Below, piece by piece: positions 19,162-26,552 of a DNA stretch of 64,000 nt. Within the stretch, counting starts at the first letter, position 1, and each line of letters begins with the position of its first letter. The position numbers and the translations under genes were made by a program. The notes below the pieces were generated by a model. It was given only the letters and a program-made list of their open reading frames with translations. It had not been told where the DNA came from and made no database searches. The stretch comes from Bin107 sp965221655 (lineage in GTDB: Bacteria; UBA8248), in the NCBI GenBank assembly GCA_965221655.1, contig OZ244906.1, positions 2,542,001-2,606,000 on the forward strand. The letters are read 5' to 3'.

Positions 19162-20712
19162 ATGAGCAACTTGCCCCTTCTTACGCTGATCACCTTCCTG
19201 CCCGCGGTGGGGGCGGTGATCATCATGCTCTTCATGAAAAAAGAGCAGACGAAGGCCATCAAGGGCTTCGCTACGGCGGTGGCGGTCCTCGACTTCCTGA
19301 TCTCGCTCCCCCTGTGGTTCCGCTTCGACACCTCCGAGGCGGGCTTTCAGTTCGTGGAGAAGGTGAGTTGGATACCCACCATCGGCGTGAGCTACTTCGT
19401 CGGCATCGACGGCATCAGCGTTTTGCTCGTCCTGCTCACGACGCTGACGATGATCATCGGCGTCGTGTGTTCGTTCACCGCCATCGAGGAGCGCGAGAAA
19501 GAATACTACGTCTGCCTCCTGTTGCTGGCGACGGGAATGCTGGGCACCTTCATCGCCCTGGACATCTTTTTGTTCTACGTGTTCTTCGAGATTACCCTCG
19601 TGCCGATGTATTTCCTCATCGGCGTTTGGGGCGGGCCGAGGAAGCTCTACGCGGCGATTAAATTCTTCCTCTATACCCTTTTCGGCAGCGTGCTGATGCT
19701 GCTGGGAATCCTGGCGCTCTACTTCGCCAACCTCAAGATGGGCACGGGCAGCCTCACGTTCGACCTGGTCGAACTCTACGGCGTGGGGCCGAAGATGCCG
19801 CTCTCGCTCCAGATATGGATATTCCTGGCGTTCTTCATCGGCTTCGCCATCAAGGTGCCCATGTTCCCCTTCCACACCTGGCTGCCCGACGCCCACGTGG
19901 AAGCCCCCACGGCGGGCAGCGTGATTCTGGCGGGCATCCTGTTGAAAATGGGCACCTACGGCTTCGTGCGCTTCGCCCTGCCTCTGCTGCCCCAGGCGAG
20001 CCACGTGTTCGTGCCCTTCATGATGCTGCTCTCCATCATCGGCATCATCTACGGAGCACTCGTGGCGATGGCCCAGACGGACATCAAGAAGCTGGTGGCC
20101 TACTCCTCGGTGAGCCATTTGGGCTTCGTCATGCTCGGCGTCTTCGCCCTAAACGATCAGGGCGTGCTCGGCGGCCAGCTGCAGATGATCAACCACGGAA
20201 TCAGCACGGGCGCCTTGTTCCTCCTGGTGGGCGTCGTCTACGAAAGACGCCACACGCGCCTCATCTCCGAATACGGCGGCCTCTCGAAAGTCGTGCCGAT
20301 CTACACGGTGCTGTTCGCCATTACGATGCTGAGCAGCATCGGGCTTCCGGGGCTCAACGGATTCGTGGGCGAGTTCCTGATACTCATAGGCGCATTCAAG
20401 AAGAGCTACGTCTACGCCGCCTTCGCGGTGATAGGCATCGTGCTGGGGGCCGCCTACATGCTCTGGCTCTTCCAGCGCGTCTTCTTCGGCAGCCTGGACA
20501 ACCCCAAGAACGAGAACCTTACCGACTGCAACGCGCGCGAGGTGCTCTACCTCCTGCCGCTCATCGTCTTGATGTTCTGGATCGGGCTGTACCCCAAGCC
20601 CTTCCTCGGGCGGATGGAGGCGAGCGTCAAGAAGGTGGTGAAAATGGTGAACGTGGCGCAGGCGCCCGGGACACCCACCCTCGCCGGAATGACGAAAGCG
20701 GAGCGACGATGA
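19162..20712 (+). CDS. nuoM: NADH-quinone oxidoreductase subunit M (second cluster)
   Basis: This 516-aa ND4 antiporter-like subunit starts at an ATG preceded by GGAGGAA. It carries the conserved Glu in FYVFFEITLVPMYFLIGVWGG, the IKVPMFPFHTWLPDAHVEAP segment and the KKLVAYSSVSHLGFVMLGV helix. Its length and order match cluster 1. It is separated from nuoN by 34 bases. Confidence 0.95.
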   Translation: MSNLPLLTLITFLPAVGAVIIMLFMKKEQTKAIKGFATAVAVLDFLISLPLWFRFDTSEAGFQFVEKVSWIPTIGVSYFVGIDGISVLLVLLTTLTMIIGVVCSFTAIEEREKEYYVCLLLLATGMLGTFIALDIFLFYVFFEITLVPMYFLIGVWGGPRKLYAAIKFFLYTLFGSVLMLLGILALYFANLKMGTGSLTFDLVELYGVGPKMPLSLQIWIFLAFFIGFAIKVPMFPFHTWLPDAHVEAPTAGSVILAGILLKMGTYGFVRFALPLLPQASHVFVPFMMLLSIIGIIYGALVAMAQTDIKKLVAYSSVSHLGFVMLGVFALNDQGVLGGQLQMINHGISTGALFLLVGVVYERRHTRLISEYGGLSKVVPIYTVLFAITMLSSIGLPGLNGFVGEFLILIGAFKKSYVYAAFAVIGIVLGAAYMLWLFQRVFFGSLDNPKNENLTDCNAREVLYLLPLIVLMFWIGLYPKPFLGRMEASVKKVVKMVNVAQAPGTPTLAGMTKAERR

Positions 20713-20746
20713 ACGCGCCTCGCTCGAACTGGATGGAGCCATTCTC

Positions 20747-22252
20747 ATGGAAGTGGTGATTCCCGACATCGCCCTCTCTCTGGCGGCGCCCGAAATCGCC
20801 CTGGCGGTGCTCGTGTGCGCGGTTTTGATTCTCGATTTGTTCGTTTCTCTCGAGAATAAGGCGCGCGTGGGCGTCGCGGCCCTGGTGGGCGTCGTGATCG
20901 TGGGGCTGATCACCTTTGCCCAGTGGGGCGAGGGGACGCGGACGACGTTCAGCGGCTTCTACGTGGTCGACAACCTGAGCGTGTTCATCAAGGTCGGGAT
21001 ATTGACGTGCGCGGCGATCTCGATTCTGTTGCTCCTGCAATACGCCAAGGTGGAGAAGATCAACTACGGCGAACTCTACGCCATGCTGCTCTTCTCGGTG
21101 TTCGGGATGCTCGTGATGGCCTCGGGCAACGACCTGATAACGATCTACTTAGGCCTCGAAACCATGAGCATCAGCATCTACGTGCTCGTGGCCTTCATGC
21201 GGCACGACCCCCTGAGCAGAGAAGCCGGCCTCAAGTATTTCCTGATGGGCGCGTTCGCCTCGGGCGTGCTGCTCTACGGCATGGCGCTCATCTACGGATT
21301 CGCGGGCACGACCTCGCTGCGAGGCATAGCGGAGGCCCTCGCGGGTGCGGGCGGGGCGGAGATTGCCGCGAGCCCGATGATGGTCTTCGGCCTCATCCTC
21401 CTCGTGGCGGGATTTGCCTTCAAGCTGGCGGCGGCCCCGTTCCACATGTGGCTGCCCGACGCCTACACGGGTGCGCCCACGCCCATTACGGGCTTCATGT
21501 CGGTGGCCGTGAAGTTCGCAACCGTGGCCGCGCTCATGCGCATATTCTTTCTGGCGCTTCCCTCGGTGGCCGAGCGGTGGAACGCCCTGTTCTGGGCACT
21601 CGCCGTCTTCACGATGATTTGGGGCAACGTGGCGGCCATCGCCCAGACGAGCCTCAAGCGCATGCTCGCCTATTCGAGCATCGGCCACGCGGGCTACGTG
21701 TTGATGGGCGTGGTGGCCTCGGTGGGTGTTGCGGCAGGCGGGAAGACGACGATCAGCGCCATCGGCGTGAGTGCTGTTGCGTTTTATCTGCTCGCCTACC
21801 TCTTCACCAACCTGGGCGCTTTTGGCATGTTGATTCTGGTGTGCCGCGAGGGATACCGGGGCGACAACATCGAGGACTGGAAGGGCATCGGGCAGGCGCA
21901 CCCCTGGGCGGGCATGGCCTTCGTGGTGTTTTTGCTCTCGCTGGGCGGCCTGCCGCCCACGGCGGGCTTTGTGGGCAAACTCTATCTGTTCGCCGCGGCC
22001 GTGGATAACGAATACTACTGGCTGGCGGCGGTCGGGCTTTTGATGAGCGCGGTGTCGATGTACTACTACGGCCGCATCATCATGGTGTTGTTCATGGAAA
22101 GTCGCAGCGAGAGCCAGGAGACCATGCGTTTTTCGAGCGCACCCTCGCTGTTCTTCGCCATGGTGGTGCTGGTGGTGGCGACGCTGCTGCTCGGTCTGTT
22201 CCCGGGCAGCTTCCTGGACGCCGCTAAGGGAACCGTAGCCGGGTTCATCTAG
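20747..22252 (+). CDS. nuoN: NADH-quinone oxidoreductase subunit N (second cluster)
   Basis: This 501-aa ND2 antiporter-like subunit ends cluster 2. Motifs include GLETMSISIYVLVAFM with the conserved Glu, AAPFHMWLPDAYTGAPTPI and KRMLAYSSIGHAGYVLMGV. A possible terminator lies immediately after the TAG at 22250. With it, the cluster encodes A, B, C, D, H, J, K, L, M and N: all seven membrane subunits, but no NADH module and no NuoI. Confidence 0.95.
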   Translation: MEVVIPDIALSLAAPEIALAVLVCAVLILDLFVSLENKARVGVAALVGVVIVGLITFAQWGEGTRTTFSGFYVVDNLSVFIKVGILTCAAISILLLLQYAKVEKINYGELYAMLLFSVFGMLVMASGNDLITIYLGLETMSISIYVLVAFMRHDPLSREAGLKYFLMGAFASGVLLYGMALIYGFAGTTSLRGIAEALAGAGGAEIAASPMMVFGLILLVAGFAFKLAAAPFHMWLPDAYTGAPTPITGFMSVAVKFATVAALMRIFFLALPSVAERWNALFWALAVFTMIWGNVAAIAQTSLKRMLAYSSIGHAGYVLMGVVASVGVAAGGKTTISAIGVSAVAFYLLAYLFTNLGAFGMLILVCREGYRGDNIEDWKGIGQAHPWAGMAFVVFLLSLGGLPPTAGFVGKLYLFAAAVDNEYYWLAAVGLLMSAVSMYYYGRIIMVLFMESRSESQETMRFSSAPSLFFAMVVLVVATLLLGLFPGSFLDAAKGTVAGFI

Positions 22253-22290
22253 GCCCGACGCACCGCAAGCCCTTTCCGGGCGTTTTCTCT
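22253..22290 (+). terminator. weak possible terminator after the second nuo cluster
   Basis: GCCCG at 22253-22257 can pair with CGGGC at 22277-22281, followed by GTTTTCTCT. The stem is only five GC pairs around a 19-base loop. The placement right after the nuoN stop is the main support. The rest of the gap to 22470 shows no gene I can support. Confidence 0.3.
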
Positions 22291-22470
22291 CGACGTCTTG
22301 CCTGCTTTCGGGCATCACATCCGCAGAAACGCAGATCACCCGTTCGCCTGCCCGAACATATAGCCGAGTTTCCTGTTCTCGCGCCGCAGACCGGAGAGGG
22401 TGAACCTGTTGCTCTTGAGTTTGTTGCATGGGCCGGCTTCCCCGTGCGGATGGTCTGCCGAACGCGCGGG

Positions 22471-22500
22471 TTGACACGTCCGCGCGCCGCCTCCTATTCT
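22471..22500 (+). promoter_or_regulatory. sigma-70-type promoter for the DJ-1/PfpI gene
   Basis: A perfect TTGACA at 22471-22476 and TATTCT at 22495-22500 are separated by 18 bases. Transcription would begin near 22507. That excludes the ATG at 22502 and supports translation from ATG 22541. Confidence 0.6.
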
Positions 22501-22540
22501 GATGCGCGACTTCCACACAACAAAGGGGCCTCGCACCGCC

Positions 22541-23227
22541 ATGCCATTCCATATCGGCCTTTTGCTGTTCCCGAATCTCACCCAACTCGATTTGACCGGC
22601 CCCTACGAGGTGTTCACCAAATTCCCCGACGCGCAAGTCCATCTTCTCTGGAAGAATAAGGAACCGGTCGCGGCGGGCGGCGGCATGCGGCTGTTGCCGA
22701 ACGCGACGTTTGCCGAATGCCCGAGGCTCGACCTCATCTGCATACCGGGCGGGGCGGGCATGAACCCGCTGCTGAACGATGCGGAGACGCTCGATTTCGT
22801 GCGCAAACAGGCGGCGGGGGCGCGTTACGTCACCTCCGTATGCACGGGGGCGCTGGTACTCGGCGCGGCGGGGCTGCTGCGCGGAAAGCGTGCGACGACG
22901 CACTGGATGTCGCTGTCGATGCTCGCCGCCTTCGGGTGCGAGCCCGTAGCCGAGCGGGTGGTCGTCGACGGGAACGTGATCACCGGAGGCGGTGTGACGG
23001 CCGGCATCGATTTCGCGTTGACGGTGGCGGGGGAGGTGCTGGGTGCCGAAGCCGCGCGCAGGATACAGCTCGGCATGGAGTACGACCCGCGCCCTCCGTT
23101 CGACGCGGGCTCTCCCGCGCGTGCCGACGCGGGGCTGGTGGCCGCCGTGCGCGAGGGTGCCGCGGCGCGTCAGACCGAGCGGGAAGCGGCGGTGAGAGAA
23201 GCGGCGGAGCGCCTCGGCAGCGATTGA
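22541..23227 (+). CDS. DJ-1/PfpI family protein (isonitrile-hydratase-like)
   Basis: This ~228-aa class I glutamine-amidotransferase-like protein has the start MPFHIGLLLFPNLTQLDLTG and the nucleophile elbow YVTSVCTGALVLGAAG. The single Cys there is the expected catalytic residue, followed by LRGKRATTHW as in isonitrile hydratases and related PfpI proteins. The acidic partner before the elbow is in LDLTGPYEVF. The start at 22541 follows AAGGGG and a promoter at 22471. It is monocistronic. The true substrate cannot be told from sequence. Confidence 0.85.
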   Translation: MPFHIGLLLFPNLTQLDLTGPYEVFTKFPDAQVHLLWKNKEPVAAGGGMRLLPNATFAECPRLDLICIPGGAGMNPLLNDAETLDFVRKQAAGARYVTSVCTGALVLGAAGLLRGKRATTHWMSLSMLAAFGCEPVAERVVVDGNVITGGGVTAGIDFALTVAGEVLGAEAARRIQLGMEYDPRPPFDAGSPARADAGLVAAVREGAAARQTEREAAVREAAERLGSD

Positions 23228-23760
23228 CGCGGCCTCGGCCCGCCGCCTGAAAGCCGGCCCCTTTCCCCTGCGCCGCTGTGATGGGATGGATGGAGGTCCC
23301 AGGCCTGCTCCCCGGCGTAGCGGCGCAATACAGAAACGATACCAGGAAAACCTGAGGGGCAAAAAACATACACCTTAGAAGTCCCCTGCCTTTTTCGTGC
23401 ACCGCATCTTTTCGACGATTTTTTCCATCTTTCGTGAACGACCCATAAAATCTCTCGTGGTTGCGCTCGCTTCCCGCAATTGTCTCGCGGTGCAGAAACG
23501 ATAAGTGGGAAAACCCGGGAAAACCTGGGAAAACCCGGGAAATCACAGGGCGCAAAATTGAATGGTATTTGCATTTTTCTGGCTGTGAATGAAAAAAATG
23601 ACATTTTGTCGCACCTGTGTCGTCTATTGCCGAAAAATGGTGAGTAAATAAGCACATCCCGCCGCCTGGGGACGCCGCGCCCGTCTGGTAGTTCGGTTTA
23701 TCTCGTTGACATGGCTTGGGTTAGCGATTTCGCCGGTTGTGCGAAGCGAATCGGGAGGTT
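23228..23760. other. non-coding interval
   Basis: No credible gene is seen here. The interval contains the 10-bp-period A-tract repeat at 23505-23543, and two copies of the phrase CAGAAACGATA (near 23331 and 23492), each followed within a few bases by GGAAAACC. It is AT-richer than the flanking genes. Open frames crossing it on the minus strand are Pro/Phe/Gly-rich products of the repeat, not proteins. Confidence 0.6.
23505..23543. repeat. 10-bp tandem repeat (consensus CCCGGGAAAA), about 4 units
   Basis: The units read TGGGAAAAC, CCGGGAAAAC, CTGGGAAAAC and CCGGGAAATC in register every ten bases. A second block of the same unit on the other strand lies at 27309-27363. A-tracts spaced by one helical turn are known to bend DNA, so intrinsic curvature is expected. 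Confidence 0.85.
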
Positions 23761-23777
23761 TTGGCACGCTTTATGCT
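23761..23777 (+). promoter_or_regulatory. candidate sigma-54-type promoter
   Basis: TTGGCACGCTTTATGCT matches the -24/-12 pattern TGGCAC-N5-TTGC with one mismatch, and has the GG and GC doublets exactly ten bases apart. An AT-rich TATATATAAGG follows, so a housekeeping promoter here is an alternative. No gene with a ribosome-binding site follows on the plus strand. Confidence 0.4.
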
Positions 23778-23787
23778 TATATATAAG

Positions 23788-23965
23788 GGTGTAAGTGATT
23801 CGGCCCGCAACGGGCACCTCTCAGGAGGAGCCTTTTCTCTCCGGTGGTCGGTTGAGGGATTCCCTGATGCCGATGCACTGACATCTCGCCGATTGATTCG
23901 CCCCGAGGGGGGCGGATTCCTTCCGACGTGGGGCATGTCTCTGAGGGGACATGCCCCAACTCTTT
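23788..23965 (+). ncRNA. candidate small RNA ending in a rho-independent terminator
   Basis: The stretch lies between the promoter-like sequence at 23761 and a terminator-like hairpin. It contains small GC hairpins (GCCCG-CAA-CGGGC near 23807, CGCCCC/GGGGCG near 23899) and no convincing reading frame. I do not recognise 6S, 4.5S, tmRNA or a known riboswitch in it. The call rests on the pairing of promoter and terminator only. Confidence 0.35.
23929..23965 (+). terminator. strong hairpin followed by a T-rich tract
   Basis: TGGGGCATGTC pairs perfectly with GACATGCCCCA (11 bp, 8-base loop), followed on the plus strand by ACTCTTTATTTGG. A second inverted repeat, CAACTCTTT/AAAGAGTTG, begins directly after it and overlaps the last codons of the minus-strand HAD gene. 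The first hairpin may also terminate HAD transcripts, though the minus side lacks a T-run. Confidence 0.6.
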
Positions 23966-24557
23966 ATTTGGCAAAGAGTTGCGAGAGTAGTGCAGGCGCT
24001 GCGGCAAGGCTGGGAAGAGCGTAATCACTCGGCAGCGCCGAATTCTCCGAGAGGTGGATGGACACCATTCCCGCCGCGCGGGCGGCCATCATGTCGTATT
24101 TTCCGTCTCCGATGACGACACATCTGGTGGGCGGGACGCCTATTCTGCGTGCGCCCGCAAGCAGGGGCCGCGGGTCGGGTTTCCAAAAGCCGAGATCGCG
24201 GGTGATGAGCACCTCGAAGGTGAAGCCTATCTTCTGTGTCATGCGTGTCACGTGGCGCTCGGCGTTGTTCGTAACGATACCGAAGGATATGCCCTCGGCA
24301 CGCAGATAGGCCAGCAGGTCGTGAGCGCCCTCGTTCGCCTGGGCTGCGTCGGCGGCTTTTACCTCATGTTTTTCAAGTATTTGGGATATCTCTTGCGCGC
24401 GTGCGGGAGGGAGAGCGGGGAGCAAATCGAGAATCGACACGTCCTCACTTTCCAGCCCCATTTCCTCTTTCATCGCGGGCCAGTCGAAGGCGGGCTTTGT
24501 GAGCGTGCCGTCGAAATCGAGCAGAACGCCTTGCATGGGGGGATGCATTTTTGTCAT
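23964..24557 (-). CDS. HAD-family hydrolase
   Basis: This ~197-aa protein is probably a small-molecule phosphatase. HAD motif I is LLDFDGTLT (nucleophile Asp near residue 14), motif II is the Thr of FGIVTNN, motif III is the Lys of FWKPDP and motif IV is VIGDGKYDM. An alpha-helical cap fits between I and II. ATG 24557 follows the AIR-synthase-like stop by five bases, with AAGGA overlapping that stop. ATG 24548 is also possible. It should be co-transcribed with the upstream gene. The substrate is unknown, with phosphoglycolate or nucleotide phosphatases as nearest types. Confidence 0.85.
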   Translation of the reverse strand: MTKMHPPMQGVLLDFDGTLTKPAFDWPAMKEEMGLESEDVSILDLLPALPPARAQEISQILEKHEVKAADAAQANEGAHDLLAYLRAEGISFGIVTNNAERHVTRMTQKIGFTFEVLITRDLGFWKPDPRPLLAGARRIGVPPTRCVVIGDGKYDMMAARAAGMVSIHLSENSALPSDYALPSLAAAPALLSQLFAK

Positions 24558-24562
24558 TTTCC

Positions 24563-25579
24563 TTATAGTACTTTCGATATTTCGTCGGAATCGAAGCGGG
24601 GAAGCGGCACAATCTCCCCGGAGGGGCGGCGCATCATCACTCCCGCCTGGGGTGGGCACAGCCTGGCGATGCGGGCAGACTCTGCCCCTGTTTCCGCGAG
24701 GGCTTCGGCGACTACACTTTCGGCTTCTTCTGCCACCGCTACCAACAGTGCGCCCGACGTGATGACGCCCAGGGGGTTGAGTCCCAGCACGCGGCAAATC
24801 TTCTCGCCCTCGGGGGAGAGGGGAACGGCACTTTCCTCCACAATCGCCCCCAAATCAGCGGCTTGCGCCATTTCATGAACGCCGGTGGCCAGTCCCCCCT
24901 CGGTCGGGTCGTGCATGGCGTGCACCCGGCCCGTTCGAGCCGCCGCCAAGGCTTGCGCCACCACGCTGATGCCGGGAGAGTCCATGTATTTTCTGGCGTT
25001 TTCCAAGGTTTCGGGGTCCAGGAAATTTTTCAGAAAATCGTATTTCACATCTGCGAGAATCGCCGTTCCCTCGACGGGCACGGCACGGGTGAGCAGAATG
25101 ACGTCGCCTGCACGGGCGTCGGCACCGCATATCAGGTTTTCCCTGCGGACTTCCCCCAACATATGCCCGGAGACGATGGGAAACCCCAGTCCTGCAGTGA
25201 TTTCCGTGTGCCCACCGCACAAGGTGACGTCTAAATCGGCGCAGGCGTCCGCCGCTTGCTGCCAGATGCGGTGAACCATGGCTTCGTCGGTGCGCTTTTC
25301 GGGTAACAGCAGGGTCATGAGAAACCACAATGGTGCGGCGCCCATGCATGCAATGTCGTTCGCGTTCACGTGAACGGCGTAGCGTCCGATATCGTTTTCG
25401 ACGAACGTAATTGGGTCTGATTTCGCGACGAGACAACGTTCTCCCATATCGATGACCGCCGCGTCTTCCCCGATTTTGGGCCCCACCAAGAGGCGCGCGT
25501 GCGGGTTCACGGTTTCGAGCAAGGCCCCCAAAGCGGAGGGGGGAAGTTTACCCACGGGAAATGAAGGACGATTGGTCAT
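24563..25579 (-). CDS. AIR synthase-related protein (HypE/PurM-like)
   Basis: This 338-aa protein of the PurM/HypE/SelD/ThiL superfamily binds ATP in a Gly-rich N-terminal segment. Visible are PKIGEDAAVIDMG (residues ~34-46), VHVNANDIACMGAAPLWFL, TLCGGHTEITAGL and the C-terminal-domain phrase MHDPTEGGLATGVHEMA. The last is typical of HypE-like proteins. It lacks the Cys/Sec loop of selenophosphate synthetase and has no hydrogenase neighbours, so neither HypE nor SelD can be claimed. It forms an operon with the HAD gene. Confidence 0.8.
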   Translation of the reverse strand: MTNRPSFPVGKLPPSALGALLETVNPHARLLVGPKIGEDAAVIDMGERCLVAKSDPITFVENDIGRYAVHVNANDIACMGAAPLWFLMTLLLPEKRTDEAMVHRIWQQAADACADLDVTLCGGHTEITAGLGFPIVSGHMLGEVRRENLICGADARAGDVILLTRAVPVEGTAILADVKYDFLKNFLDPETLENARKYMDSPGISVVAQALAAARTGRVHAMHDPTEGGLATGVHEMAQAADLGAIVEESAVPLSPEGEKICRVLGLNPLGVITSGALLVAVAEEAESVVAEALAETGAESARIARLCPPQAGVMMRRPSGEIVPLPRFDSDEISKVL

Positions 25580-25645
25580 TTTCTGCCGTCGAGTAGAGTA
25601 GCCATTCCATCAAGCCGGATACGGAAAACACAAGGCGTTTTCATG

Positions 25646-25674
25646 TTGACGCCCACGGAGGAGCGTTCTAGAAT
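25646..25674 (+). promoter_or_regulatory. sigma-70-type promoter for tRNA-Phe
   Basis: TTGACG at 25646-25651 and TAGAAT at 25669-25674 have the ideal 17-base spacing, and the tRNA starts 88 bases after the -10 box. The leader holds two hairpins: GCCCG-ATG-CGGGC near 25683, and an 11-bp perfect stem at 25712-25746. Confidence 0.6.
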
Positions 25675-25711
25675 CCCTCTCTGCCCGATGCGGGCCTGTA
25701 TATTCTCCTTT

Positions 25712-25746
25712 CGCCGGGAAATCGAGTAGACAGAAATTTCCCGGCG
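25712..25746 (+). repeat. inverted repeat in the tRNA-Phe leader
   Basis: CGCCGGGAAAT (25712-25722) pairs perfectly with ATTTCCCGGCG (25736-25746) around a 13-base loop. There is no T-run after it, so it is not a classic terminator. It could guide leader processing. Confidence 0.6.
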
Positions 25747-25761
25747 ATTGTCCGGCATATC

Positions 25762-25837
<76 letters not shown>

Positions 25838-25920
25838 TAATTACCACAGGAACGGCGAATGCAGTGTCGATGACGTTCCTGCCCCGGGAGTTCGCGTTCC
25901 CGTGGAAATGCATGCCAGCG

Positions 25921-26484
25921 TTAATCCGCGCTGGTAATTCCCTCGATATCAATATTTTTTCCGTTCAACTCGACGGTGCTCGTGAGCGGAATCGCTGCTT
26001 GTACCATCTGCTCGGCGTAGCAACCTTGTTTCGCCAGACGGATGATGCGCAAAATTTTTTCTTCTGCCTCGCTCGATTCTACCCTGAAGTGCGTCCGCAC
26101 TCGACGACATCCCGAATGGACGTCGCCCCGCAGGACGGAACCCTTGAGAAAGTAGTCGAACTCGACACGGCAGGAAGCTTTGATAAAAGAGGTTTTCGTC
26201 ATGTGGGCGTACCGCCCAAGTTGGGTCAGTAGTCAGAAACCGACTCCCATGGCGATGTAGGTAAGGGGTTGGGGATATCTGTCCTCTCCTCCGATACGGG
26301 GAGGTTCGTCGCTGAAGACCTCGAAATGTCGGAAGCGGCCGATTTTCAACTGACCATCGCTGATTTTCTCCGTTTCCGCGAGCATGGTGATCTCGTAGCC
26401 GTCTTTGGGTAGTTCGGGTTTATCGATTGGCCTCTCACCGGGTACGGTGCTCTCGTGCCAGGGGTAGTTGTGACTCTCCACCAT
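25921..26484 (-). CDS. OsmC-family protein with in-frame UGA, predicted selenoprotein
   Basis: Two adjacent minus-strand frames are one gene. From ATG 26484 (GGGAGAG nine bases upstream), 83 codons lead to TGA at 26235-26233. The same frame continues for 103 codons to a true stop at 25921. The product is 187 residues if the TGA is read as selenocysteine (U84). The context GVGF-U-LLTQLGRYAH aligns with the OsmC segment around the first redox Cys, with U exactly at that Cys. The second OsmC Cys is present in AKQGCYAEQM. A SECIS-like hairpin follows the TGA. OsmC proteins are thiol peroxidases, and OsmC-like selenoproteins are a known prokaryotic family. The alternative, a nonsense-mutated pseudogene, is less likely because both halves are intact and the position is so specific. 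It lies 68 bases downstream of the DinB-like gene. Confidence 0.82.
26204..26232 (-). promoter_or_regulatory. SECIS-like hairpin downstream of the UGA codon
   Basis: In the mRNA, UGGGCG pairs with CGCCCA around a GUA apex (26218-26204). It begins 17 bases after the first base of the UGA, and the GGU(A) of the apex falls at +23 to +26. Bacterial SECIS elements place a short stem with a G/U-containing loop in this window. A UU precedes the stem where E. coli fdhF has its bulged U. Confidence 0.6.
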
Positions 26485-26552
26485 GTTTGTTTCTCTCCCG
26501 GGGTTTGTGGGCGATGGCAGATGGCATGCCCCAACGCCCGTTCGTGTAATCG

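Noticed and set aside
22336..22581. An 81-codon minus-strand frame ending LRRENRKLGYMF, possibly an IS3-type orfA fragment
   Set aside because: The match is a short heptad-like phrase only. The frame overlaps the promoter and start of the DJ-1/PfpI gene, and there are no terminal repeats.
23505..23543. The regular repeats as a CRISPR array
   Set aside because: Units are 10 bases with no spacers, and no cas-like genes are present in the window.
23737..24024. A 95-codon plus-strand frame covering the candidate small RNA
   Set aside because: It has no ribosome-binding site, no protein-like pattern, overlaps the HAD gene antisense and runs through the terminator hairpin.
24563..25579. Calling the AIR-synthase-like gene selD because a selenoprotein gene is nearby
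   Set aside because: The N-terminal Cys/Sec-containing loop of selenophosphate synthetase is absent, and the C-terminal phrases fit HypE-like proteins better.
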